From Bacteroidaceae bacterium (GTDB lineage: Bacteria; Bacteroidota; Bacteroidia; Bacteroidales; Bacteroidaceae): a DNA stretch of 64,000 nt. Each line of letters begins with the position of its first letter. Position 1 is the first letter of the stretch. This document shows positions 25,176-32,183 of this stretch, piece by piece. The translations under genes were made by a program, and so were the position numbers. The notes under the pieces were generated by a model. That model did not search any database and was not told the DNA's origin. It worked only from the letters and a program-made list of their open reading frames with translations. The stretch is taken from NCBI GenBank assembly GCA_017481875.1, contig JAFUOP010000038.1, positions 1 to 64,000 on the forward strand, in the 5' to 3' direction.

Positions 25176-26625
25176 CATATTCAGCCGCATAGATTGGTGG
25201 ATTATCGCCCTGTTTATAACTTTGGCTGTAATGGGGTGGCTCTCTATTTGCGGTGCAAGCTACAGCTACATAGAGACAGATTTTCTTGAGTTCTTTAACC
25301 AAGGCGAGAGAACCGGCAAGCAGGCTATGTGGATGGGAGTATCCACCATAGCAGGCCTGGTATTGCTCTGCATCGACAAAAACACATATAAAGACCTGTC
25401 GCCGTTTATATACATTGGAGCTATTTTGCTCGGCATTCTCACTATATTTGTAGCCCGCGACATAAAAGGCTCGCACTCGTGGATTACTATAGGCTCGTTC
25501 AGCATACAGCCTGCCGAGTTTATGAAATTCGCCACCACACTCGCTTTAGCATCGTTTATGGGGCGGTACGGGTTCAACATTGCCAACAAGAATGACTTTT
25601 TCAAATGTGTGGGAATAATAATGCTGCCAATGCTGGTTATTGTGGGGCAGAACGAGACTGGCAGCGCACTTGTATATCTCTCGCTATTCCTTGTGCTCTA
25701 CCGCGAAGGTATGAGTGGCATAACACTGCTTATGGTTATAAGTGCCGTAGTATATTTTGTTGTGGGAATAAGATACGGAGAAACTCCCTCCAATGCCCTG
25801 CCTACAATGATGGTAGGCCCCTACGCTGTAACTATACTCATACAAGCATTCTCACTTGCTATGACAAAGTGGTGGTGCAAGCACAACGACACGTTCAAAA
25901 TTCTGTTGCTTATAAACGTGTGCGTGTCGCTGGCTTCTTACTGGGTTGCAGTGTACCTGATAGCTTTTAACCTGATGATTATACAATACCTGCTACTTGC
26001 GTTCAATGTGGGATATTTGCTTGTGAGAGCACGCATAAACAAGGAGATGCGCAATGTGTGGGTAGCTGCTTACATAGTGGGTGCACTCGCCTTTTTCAGT
26101 TCTTGCGAATATGTACTGCACAACGTGCTTAAACCGCACCAGAGAGTGCGAATAGAGGTTCTTTTAGGGCTTAAGGAAGACCTTGCCGGTGCCGGCTACA
26201 ATGTGCACCAATCGAAGATTGCGATAGGCTCGGGAGGAGTATTTGGCAAAGGATTCCTAAACGGCACACAAACAAAGCTGAAATACGTTCCCGAACAGGA
26301 TACCGACTTTATATTCTGTACGATTGGTGAAGAGCAGGGCTTTGCAGGCTCGGCCGTGGTACTTATGGTCTTTGCAGCATTCATTATGCGCCTGCTGGCA
26401 CTGGCCGAGCGACAGAACGATATATTCGGCAGAGTGTATGGTTATGCCATTGCATCAATATTCTTCTTCCACTTTACCATAAACATTGGAATGGTCATTG
26501 GTATTATGCCCGTGATAGGTATTCCGCTGCCATTCTTCAGCTACGGCGGCTCGTCGTTCCTTGGATTTTCTATTCTGCTTTTTACTTTTCTGCGCATCGA
26601 TGCCGACCGCGAGACACGAGCTTGA
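25156..26625 (+). CDS. rodA: Peptidoglycan glycosyltransferase RodA (SEDS family)
   Basis: A 489-residue polytopic protein with about ten membrane helices. It polymerises lipid II into glycan strands in complex with PBP2. Family landmarks are GSHSWITIGSFSIQPAEFMKFATTLALASFM near residue 115, VGQNETGSALVYL near 170, GAGYNVHQSKIAIGSGGVFGKGFLNG near 345, PEQDTDFIFCTIGEEQGF near 378, and PVIGIPLPFFSYGGSS near 456. It is somewhat longer than enterobacterial RodA because of an extra loop near 210-300, as in other Bacteroidales. The last 44 bases overlap the convergent gldH gene. Confidence 0.96.
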   Translation: MERTKGNIFSRIDWWIIALFITLAVMGWLSICGASYSYIETDFLEFFNQGERTGKQAMWMGVSTIAGLVLLCIDKNTYKDLSPFIYIGAILLGILTIFVARDIKGSHSWITIGSFSIQPAEFMKFATTLALASFMGRYGFNIANKNDFFKCVGIIMLPMLVIVGQNETGSALVYLSLFLVLYREGMSGITLLMVISAVVYFVVGIRYGETPSNALPTMMVGPYAVTILIQAFSLAMTKWWCKHNDTFKILLLINVCVSLASYWVAVYLIAFNLMIIQYLLLAFNVGYLLVRARINKEMRNVWVAAYIVGALAFFSSCEYVLHNVLKPHQRVRIEVLLGLKEDLAGAGYNVHQSKIAIGSGGVFGKGFLNGTQTKLKYVPEQDTDFIFCTIGEEQGFAGSAVVLMVFAAFIMRLLALAERQNDIFGRVYGYAIASIFFFHFTINIGMVIGIMPVIGIPLPFFSYGGSSFLGFSILLFTFLRIDADRETRA

Positions 26626-27118
26626 TACCTACATCATACACCCCCTTTAAGAGAGAATCCTGCATAATATGTTGCAGACGTATTGTGTGGGCATTCTGCC
26701 GTGCAACAGGAGCCACGTAATACTCTGCTTGGTACAAAGAACCTGCCGTGGAGCCGTTGCGACGACCTGTATTGTCATATATATCACAACAAACAGTGTC
26801 GCACAATACAACACTATCACCGCCTGCATAGCCTGTTACCTGCAAACAAAGATTTTTATATTCATAGGCGGCACTGTAGCGCACACCCACATACAGGGCC
26901 AAAGAATCGGAGCCACGGCACAAAGCAGAATCCTGTACAAAAGCAAGCGGACAACCTTGAGCCCACTCACCACCTACCGATTGATAACAATGCTGGTTAT
27001 AGCCACCACACGAGAGCAACAACATTGTGGCAAGCAACAGTAGCAGACTATTCAGCTTTTTTAGACTTGCCACCCCTCTCTCCCTTCTCATTGCGGTTTT
27101 CGTTACGAGGTTTTCCAC
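26582..27118 (-). CDS. gldH: Gliding-motility/T9SS-associated lipoprotein GldH
   Basis: The lipobox LLLSCGG and following CYQSVGGEWAQG region identify a GldH-family outer-membrane-directed lipoprotein. GldH is needed for gliding and secretion in Flavobacterium and occurs widely in non-gliding Bacteroidota, so its general role is still open. The start is uncertain. The frame opens at 27118, but the signal peptide (KKLNSLLLLLATMLLLSC) would be best served by ATG at 27091 or a GTG at 27073. All choices overlap the 3' end of the upstream PSP1 gene. The stop lies inside the end of the convergent rodA gene (44-base overlap). It is the last gene of the metF-holB-PSP1-gldH series. Confidence 0.82.
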   Translation of the reverse strand: MENLVTKTAMRRERGVASLKKLNSLLLLLATMLLLSCGGYNQHCYQSVGGEWAQGCPLAFVQDSALCRGSDSLALYVGVRYSAAYEYKNLCLQVTGYAGGDSVVLCDTVCCDIYDNTGRRNGSTAGSLYQAEYYVAPVARQNAHTIRLQHIMQDSLLKGVYDVGIKLVSRGRHRCAEK

Positions 27119-28214
27119 CGTGCCCTTTTCTGCGCTTTTTATTTTTCCCTGTATTGTCGAAACGGTTTATATTTTCCTGTTCCAACAAATCTACAGGCCG
27201 CCTGCTATCACTTATTCCCGAGGCATCAAGGCTTTCGGGACGCTCGCCACGCTTGTTCATCTCAATTATATTCAAAGCACGACGAGCACTTATGGTTACA
27301 AGATTGGCAGGTATATGTTTGTCGGTAGAGTAAGTAACCTCACCACGCAAGATGTCGGCCTTGAAGAAGAAATATGTGCCCTCTGTTGTTTCGAGTTCAG
27401 CATCTCTTGGGGGGAGTGTGCGTGAGGCCTCCACATACGAATCGACCTCGTAATTCAAACAACATTTAAGCTTGGCACACTGCCCTGCCAATTTTTGCGG
27501 GTTCAAGGATATATCCTGGAAGCGTGCAGCCGATGTAGATACAGATATAAAGTTGGTAGTGAAAGTGGCACAGCACAACTCGCGGCCACAGGGCCCTATA
27601 CCACCAATGCGGCCGGCCTCCTGGCGGGCACCAATCTGCTTCATTTCAATTTTAATTTTGAACACATCGGCAAGCACCTTAATGAGCTGGCGGAAATCGA
27701 CACGGTTGTCGGCAATATAGTAGAAAATAGCCTTTTGACCATCACCCTGATACTCTACGTCGCCAATTTTCATATCAAGCTCAAGGTCCTTGGCTATCTG
27801 GCGCGAACGTATCATTGTGTCGTGCTCGCGAGCCTTTGCCTCTTCATATTTTTCCATATCCACAGGCTTGGCCTTGCGGTATATGCGCTTAAACTCACTT
27901 TCGGGCGTGAGACGTGTTTTCTTCAACTGCAGGAGCACCAAACGGCCTGTCATTGTAACCTTGCCTATGTCGTGCCCGGGATTGGCCTCAACAGCAACAA
28001 TGTCGCCCTTTTGCAGAGGCAGGTTATTGCTGTTCTTGTAATACCCCTTACGGGTATTCTTGAACTGCACCTCAACAATATCGGTATATTCATCGTTGCC
28101 GGGTACATCGGCAAGCCAGTCGAAGGTGTTCAACGGCGCGTCCATTTTACCGCAACCTTTGCAGCAAATTCCGGCATTATTGTTCTGTTCTTTATATTTA
28201 AATTTTTCCTCCAT
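27048..28214 (-). CDS. PSP1-domain protein (RicT/YaaT-like)
   Basis: A 388-residue cytoplasmic protein. The PSP1 domain (about 45-250) includes VEVQFKNTRKGYY, GDIVAVEANPGHDIGKV, and cysteine clusters GRELCCATF and CAKLKCCLNYE; a further cluster CCKGCGK lies near residue 18. In Bacillus the homologue RicT belongs to a complex carrying iron-sulfur clusters and affecting RNA processing and development; the Bacteroidales function is not established. The C-terminus is a long basic, Gly/Lys/Arg/Asn-rich tail (KNKKRRKGHGGKPRNENRNE), suggestive of RNA binding. Its ATG directly follows the holB stop (TAAATG), and it overlaps gldH. Confidence 0.85.
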   Translation of the reverse strand: MEEKFKYKEQNNNAGICCKGCGKMDAPLNTFDWLADVPGNDEYTDIVEVQFKNTRKGYYKNSNNLPLQKGDIVAVEANPGHDIGKVTMTGRLVLLQLKKTRLTPESEFKRIYRKAKPVDMEKYEEAKAREHDTMIRSRQIAKDLELDMKIGDVEYQGDGQKAIFYYIADNRVDFRQLIKVLADVFKIKIEMKQIGARQEAGRIGGIGPCGRELCCATFTTNFISVSTSAARFQDISLNPQKLAGQCAKLKCCLNYEVDSYVEASRTLPPRDAELETTEGTYFFFKADILRGEVTYSTDKHIPANLVTISARRALNIIEMNKRGERPESLDASGISDSRRPVDLLEQENINRFDNTGKNKKRRKGHGGKPRNENRNEKGERGGKSKKAE

Positions 28215-29357
28215 TTAACGATTTTTTATCCAAACAATCATTCTCAACGACATATCGAAAAAGACCATTTTTGCATTAACATTCTGTTCTATGTGTCTTT
28301 GCGCTTCGGACAACTCATCGACAATTCCAAAGATATTACGCTCATTCACAAAGGGTGAGAAACGCACCGAAAAATTTCGCTCCTCGGGCGATAGATTGAG
28401 CATATCGTCGCGCTTAAAGTTCATTATAAAATTCTCGCGTATCATACGCTGGCAATAGCCAAGCAAGCGTTTCTGGCGTTCACGGCCCATGGCAGCTACC
28501 TGCTCGCTCCAACGCCTCATTTCTTGTATGTTGCGGGCATACGCTATGCGCATAAGTTGCGAGAAGAGGTCGAGGTAAAGAGCTTTGTCGCTATCGAGCG
28601 AGAGCATCTCCTCGGCAGCCTCCCAGCTACCGCCACTCTGCTGTGCGACACGGGCAGCATCGGCCGCCGTGAGGCCGTGGCGGGCAATGAGTGCTCTTTC
28701 TATATCCTGCTGCATTATACGTGGAATATCTACACGTTGTGTGCGGCTCAGTATAGTGGATATTATCTGCGCAGGCTCTTCCGACACAAGCATAAATAGC
28801 GTTTCCTGTGGTGGTTCCTCTATTATCTTCAACAATTTATTGGCACCCACATCTTTCATCTTTTCGGGCAACCATATTATAACAATCTTCCACCCGCCTT
28901 CACGCGATTTCATCGATAGTTTTTGAAGAATCTCGCCACTCTCACGCTCATAAATCATTGGTTGCTGGTTGTCGAGGTCGAGTTTCTGCAACCAATCGTC
29001 GTAGCTGAAATAGGGGTTCTTTAGGAGCAATTCACGCCACTCGGCAATATAGTCGTCGCTCACGGGAGCACTGTCGGAGCCACCACTCTTTTTCCTTTTC
29101 ACGGGAAAGACAAAGTGCAGGTCGCTGTGTATGAGCTTGTTCATTTTCACGCACGCAGGGCAGGTGCCACAAGCATCGCCTCCTTGCCTGTTGCCGCACA
29201 ACAGATAATGCGCAAGAGCTACTGCAATGGCAAGCTTGCCATTACCGCGTGGACCTGTGAGCAAAAGAGCGTGTGCCAGGCGGTTCTCATCGACACTGCG
29301 CTTGAGTTGCTCGATTACCTTTTGTTGCCCTATTATGTCGCCGAAGGTGAGTGCCAT
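28215..29357 (-). CDS. holB: DNA polymerase III delta-prime subunit
   Basis: A 380-residue AAA+ clamp-loader subunit. It begins FGDIIGQQKVIEQLKRSV and has a P-loop GPRGNGK near residue 35, a zinc module CGNRQGGDACGTCPAC near 54-70, and the sensor region KIVIIWLPEKMKDVGANKLLKIIEEPPQETLFMLVSEE near 140, followed by ILSRTQRVDIPR. It loads the sliding clamp. The start ATG overlaps the metF stop by one base (TGATG), so the genes are coupled. The C-terminal collar domain appears complete. Confidence 0.92.
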   Translation of the reverse strand: MALTFGDIIGQQKVIEQLKRSVDENRLAHALLLTGPRGNGKLAIAVALAHYLLCGNRQGGDACGTCPACVKMNKLIHSDLHFVFPVKRKKSGGSDSAPVSDDYIAEWRELLLKNPYFSYDDWLQKLDLDNQQPMIYERESGEILQKLSMKSREGGWKIVIIWLPEKMKDVGANKLLKIIEEPPQETLFMLVSEEPAQIISTILSRTQRVDIPRIMQQDIERALIARHGLTAADAARVAQQSGGSWEAAEEMLSLDSDKALYLDLFSQLMRIAYARNIQEMRRWSEQVAAMGRERQKRLLGYCQRMIRENFIMNFKRDDMLNLSPEERNFSVRFSPFVNERNIFGIVDELSEAQRHIEQNVNAKMVFFDMSLRMIVWIKNR

Positions 29358-30301
29358 CAGTAAATGGTTTTTGCTATCTCATAAACACTGTCCATAGCAT
29401 TTATTGTGTAGAAATGAATGCTTGGAACACCCTTTGACATAAGCTCGCGACACTGCGCTATGGCCCATTCCCGCCCCACCTGTGCTGCTGCCACATCGTC
29501 TTTGCATTGCTGCATTGCAGCCACAAGCTCAACAGGTAAATCGACGTGGAAAGTTTTGGGCAGTATATTCAACTGCGACAGACGGTGCATCGGCTTTATT
29601 CCCGGAATAATAGGAATATTTATTCCCATTGCACGGGCACGCTCCACAAAGGCAAAATACTTTTCGTTGTCGAAGAACATTTGCGTAACGGCATACTCGG
29701 CACCGGCATCGGCTTTCTGTTTCAGAACCAAGAGGTCGCTCTCGAGGTTCGGAGCCTCCTCGTGTTTTTCGGGGTAACAAGCCACACCGCAAGTAAAATG
29801 CCCGCCACGCTCTTTCATAGGCGAGCCATCGATAAAATAACCCTCGTTGAAACGGCCCACCTGGTGCAGAAGATCTATTGCGTGAGCGTGGGAATTACAC
29901 TGCGCAGAGCCCTCTTTACACCTGTCGCCACGCAATACAAGAATGTCGGTTATACCCGATAGTTGCAAATCGATGAGCACATACTCGGTCTCTTCCAGCG
30001 AATAGCCGTTGCACAAAATATGCGGCACCACAGGCACACCAAAACGGTGCTGAATGGCAGTGGCCACAGCCACAGTACCCGGGCGGCGGCGTATGGTAGT
30101 GCGCTTGTATGTACCATCGCCCATAGCTGTATATACCGGCTCGCTATGGTGGGTGGTAATATTTATATATTTAGGCTTAAATTCCATAAGCCTCTCAATA
30201 TTGCTGAACAATTTCCCGGTACCGGTGCCCTTTATGGGTGGCAGCACCTCAAAAGAAAAAGCAGTTCCATTGCAATTATTTAAACTATCTATTACACTCA
30301 T
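29357..30301 (-). CDS. metF: 5,10-methylenetetrahydrofolate reductase
   Basis: A 314-residue FAD enzyme that makes 5-methyltetrahydrofolate for methionine synthesis. Seen: FSFEVLPP with the catalytic Glu near residue 20, YINITTHHSEPVY near 46, PHILCNGYSLEETEYVLIDL near 93, ILVLRGDR near 121 (the FAD-contact region), and ADAGAEYAVTQMFFDNEKYFAF near 195, followed by IPIIPGIKPM. The length is normal. It leads a minus-strand operon with holB, the PSP1 gene and gldH. The promoter region carries two copies of a 16-base palindrome, so expression is likely repressor-controlled. Confidence 0.95.
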   Translation of the reverse strand: MSVIDSLNNCNGTAFSFEVLPPIKGTGTGKLFSNIERLMEFKPKYINITTHHSEPVYTAMGDGTYKRTTIRRRPGTVAVATAIQHRFGVPVVPHILCNGYSLEETEYVLIDLQLSGITDILVLRGDRCKEGSAQCNSHAHAIDLLHQVGRFNEGYFIDGSPMKERGGHFTCGVACYPEKHEEAPNLESDLLVLKQKADAGAEYAVTQMFFDNEKYFAFVERARAMGINIPIIPGIKPMHRLSQLNILPKTFHVDLPVELVAAMQQCKDDVAAAQVGREWAIAQCRELMSKGVPSIHFYTINAMDSVYEIAKTIY

Positions 30302-30314
30302 TTTATATTGGCTG

Positions 30315-30366
30315 TTCTAATTAATTACAAAGAGGGCACAATGAGCCATTTTGTAATTAATTACAA
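30315..30366. promoter_or_regulatory. Paired palindromic operator candidates upstream of metF
   Basis: The perfect palindrome TTGTAATTAATTACAA at 30351-30366 recurs at 30315-30330 with one mismatch (C for G at the third base). They are 36 bases apart. The first overlaps the end of the metF -7 element, and the second lies in the leader just before the start codon. This is the layout of a dimeric repressor binding two sites. The regulator is unknown. Confidence 0.55.
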
Positions 30367-30393
30367 AAATAGTGCAAGCGAATGAAAAACAAA
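30364..30393 (-). promoter_or_regulatory. metF promoter
   Basis: On the minus strand TTTG (30393-30390), an 18-base spacer and TATTTTTG (30371-30364) fit the Bacteroidota consensus. The transcript would start inside the palindrome at 30351-30366. Confidence 0.6.
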
Positions 30394-30444
30394 ATAAATT
30401 TTGTGATTTTTGGCAACCAAAGTATAAAACATAATAAATAAAAA

Positions 30445-30470
30445 CTCCCTTCGCCACAACACGAAGGGAG
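30445..30470 (-). terminator. Terminator after the PepSY-like lipoprotein gene
   Basis: Nine-base arms (30445-30453 and 30462-30470); reading on the minus strand the stem is followed by a T-rich run (TTTTTATTTATT). It lies 30 bases after the stop of the gene at 30500-30943. Confidence 0.65.
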
Positions 30471-30499
30471 CAAAATAACTATATTATTAACATAAAAAA

Positions 30500-30943
30500 C
30501 TAAAGCTCATCTATCACAGTACCATCGAGCGACACTTTTAAATCTTTTTCAAAATTACCTTTCTCCACGTTTACTAAATAATAATCACCCGCAGAAGCCT
30601 GCACATAATCCACGTCGTCAATAAAATAACCGGGGTATTGTACATTTATGCCATCGACAGCAGCTTGTGGCAGGGAAGCCACAGGCACGTCCCACTCTGT
30701 GAGCACCCACTCATCGTTCTGGGTAAAATAAATATCTTTTTTCTTAGAATCGTGCACCACATCTACCTCTATAAGGCCATTGGGAGTTCTTTCGGCATCG
30801 GTAATAACAGCACCGGGATATTTTGTTGAGATAAAGCTCTTTACAGTGTCGCTGAGAACTACAGCAGGAGAATTATCGTCGTCGTTGCACGCAGCAAACA
30901 CCAATGCCGGCAACAGGAACAGGAAATACAAAATACGTTTCAT
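30500..30943 (-). CDS. PepSY-like (DUF2874-type) lipoprotein
   Basis: A 147-residue exported protein with a lipoprotein signal (LVFAACNDDDN, Cys near residue 19; the acidic residues after Cys fit a Bacteroidota surface-export signal). Two repeats of the PepSY-like kind follow: a helix with KSFISTKYPGAVITDAERTPNGLIEVDV, then DGINVQYPGYFIDDVDYVQASAGDYYLVNVEKG. Members of this family are small periplasmic or surface proteins often lying beside two-component systems; their function is not settled. The gene follows a second PepSY-like gene, separated by a 24-base palindrome, and ends with its own terminator. Confidence 0.75.
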   Translation of the reverse strand: MKRILYFLFLLPALVFAACNDDDNSPAVVLSDTVKSFISTKYPGAVITDAERTPNGLIEVDVVHDSKKKDIYFTQNDEWVLTEWDVPVASLPQAAVDGINVQYPGYFIDDVDYVQASAGDYYLVNVEKGNFEKDLKVSLDGTVIDEL

Positions 30944-30959
30944 AATGCTTTTAGCTTGT

Positions 30960-30983
30960 GAGCAATGCCTGCAGGCATTGCTC
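30960..30983. repeat. 24-base perfect palindrome between the two PepSY-like genes
   Basis: A self-complementary stem with GC-rich centre lies in the 59-base gap between two codirectional genes. It may be a partial terminator or an RNA-processing/stability hairpin that gives the two genes different expression. Confidence 0.5.
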
Positions 30984-31002
30984 TTGTTTATATTTAAGTT
31001 GT

Positions 31003-31443
31003 TTAGTTATCGATATCTATTATATTGAACTTTTTGTCGAAAGTGAGTTCAAAACGGTTGGACAGCTTAAGTTCATAATCGTTTGAATCGCGTTCTATTT
31101 TCAATATTTTAGCATCGGGGTAGTTGGCTGTTACATAGTCTCTTATAGCCTCGGGGACTATTGCAGCAGGGACCTCATTATAGCGACAATCTACATCTTT
31201 CCAAGCACCCTTGCGAGTGAATTCAAGTTTTGAGCCGTCGGCAAAAACAACCTCGTATGAGTGCTCCAAGAAATCGCGTTCCTGCTTTGCATAAGAAATT
31301 TTAAGACCGGCAAAGTGAGTATCTATAAATGTCTGAGCCTCGGCAGGGAGCATATTCTTGCTGATAATTTTGTCGTTATCGGCTCTTGCAGTTAATACAC
31401 TAAGTGAAAGAATCGCAGCAAATACAAATAAAATCTTTTTCAT
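31003..31443 (-). CDS. PepSY-like (DUF2874-type) periplasmic protein
   Basis: A 146-residue protein with a cleavable signal peptide (MKKILFVFAAILSLSVLTARA). Two PepSY-like units follow: LPAEAQTFIDTHFAGLKISYAKQ...YEVVFADGSKLEFTRKGAWKDVD, and IPEAIRDYVTANYPDAKILKIER...YELKLSNRFELTFDKKFNIIDID. It differs from its downstream neighbour in having a cleaved rather than lipidated export signal. The upstream divergent region holds the promoter of the secreted-protein pair starting at 31707. Function unknown; an inhibitor or sensor role at the envelope is only a family-based guess. Confidence 0.75.
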   Translation of the reverse strand: MKKILFVFAAILSLSVLTARADNDKIISKNMLPAEAQTFIDTHFAGLKISYAKQERDFLEHSYEVVFADGSKLEFTRKGAWKDVDCRYNEVPAAIVPEAIRDYVTANYPDAKILKIERDSNDYELKLSNRFELTFDKKFNIIDIDN

Positions 31444-31613
31444 AATTTCAGTTTTTAATTAGTTTTATATTCTACTTTAACAAGCGAAAGAGATATTCTG
31501 TTTAAACCCTTTCTTCATTATTTCCAATGCAAAGATTATGCACGATTCTGAAATGAAATTGAAATAAAAAAGAAAACACAAACAATATTCAAATTTTAAC
31601 ATAAATTAACAAC

Positions 31614-31620
31614 GGGGGGG
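31614..31620 (+). repeat. G7 homopolymer at the -33 position of a surface-protein promoter
   Basis: Seven consecutive G residues 21 bases before the -7 element at 31642-31649, in the place where a TTTG box would be expected. Confidence 0.6.
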
Positions 31621-31641
31621 TAATTATAGACATTTTAAATT

Positions 31642-31649
31642 TATATTTG
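31642..31649 (+). promoter_or_regulatory. -7 element for the T9SS-tail protein pair
   Basis: TATATTTG, an exact TAnnTTTG match, 57 bases before the start at 31707. No TTTG is present at -33; a G7 run occupies that position. Confidence 0.5.
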
Positions 31650-31706
31650 CACAAATATTAACATTTACAACAGTTTAAGATATTTACTCACATTAATTTA
31701 AAGCCT

Positions 31707-32183
31707 ATGAAAAAACTCAAATTCTTAATTCTTTTGCTGCTTCTTGCAACATTCAACATTGCTGCAACAGCACAAAACAGCCTGGTTATTTACTTAACCG
31801 ACGGCAGCACCGCTGTTTTTCCCCTGGCGGAACTACCCGAGATAACCTTTGAGGGCGAAAACTTCAAAGTAGTAGCAAAGCAGGCAAATATTGAACTACC
31901 ACGCGCCGAAGTCAAGGAATTTAAATTCGAAGACCGCGAGAGCACTGCAATAGAAGATGTTACAGAAGAAGGGGACAACGCAACATTCAACGCCGACAAC
32001 AACTACATAACAATCGACGGCATTGCCAACGGCACACAAGTAACAATATTCAATATTAAGGGACAAAAAGTTCTTGCAAGCACTGCCACAAACAACAGCT
32101 GCTGCATATCACTCGAAAGCCTGACGGCAGGCCTGTACATTATTAATTATAACAGCACAACCATTAAATTCTTGAAAAAATGA
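31707..32183 (+). CDS. Small secreted protein with a T9SS type-A-like sorting tail
   Basis: A 158-residue protein. Parts in order: signal peptide (1-22, ending ATAQ); a leader domain of two related strand units (LVIYLTDGSTAVFPLAELPEITF and VVAKQANIELPRAEVKEFKFE); a short linker starting at about 80; and a C-terminal sorting tail, VTIFNIKGQKVL ... SLTAGLYIINY ... IKFLKK, the classic strand pattern of T9SS substrates with a lysine-rich end. There is no obvious functional body, so it is a leader joined to a tail. Its stop overlaps the start of the 709-aa gene by ATGA (32180-32183). Part of its tail-coding DNA (32086-32153) is repeated at 34367-34434. Confidence 0.8.
   Translation: MKKLKFLILLLLLATFNIAATAQNSLVIYLTDGSTAVFPLAELPEITFEGENFKVVAKQANIELPRAEVKEFKFEDRESTAIEDVTEEGDNATFNADNNYITIDGIANGTQVTIFNIKGQKVLASTATNNSCCISLESLTAGLYIINYNSTTIKFLKK
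32086..32153 (+). repeat. 68-bp direct repeat, copy 1 (in-frame sorting tail)
   Basis: Matches 34367-34434 at 65 of 68 positions by hand count (a block of 35, a 7-base stretch with three differences, a block of 26). Here it encodes part of the sorting tail of the 158-aa protein. Confidence 0.9.

Noticed and set aside
30960-30983. Attachment or inversion site
   Set aside because: A single palindrome between two codirectional related genes with no recombinase gene nearby and no second copy seen.
31003-31443. Beta-lactamase-inhibitor-like (BLIP) reading of the PepSY-like proteins
   Set aside because: The repeat pattern fits DUF2874/PepSY-like proteins better, and no supporting context exists.
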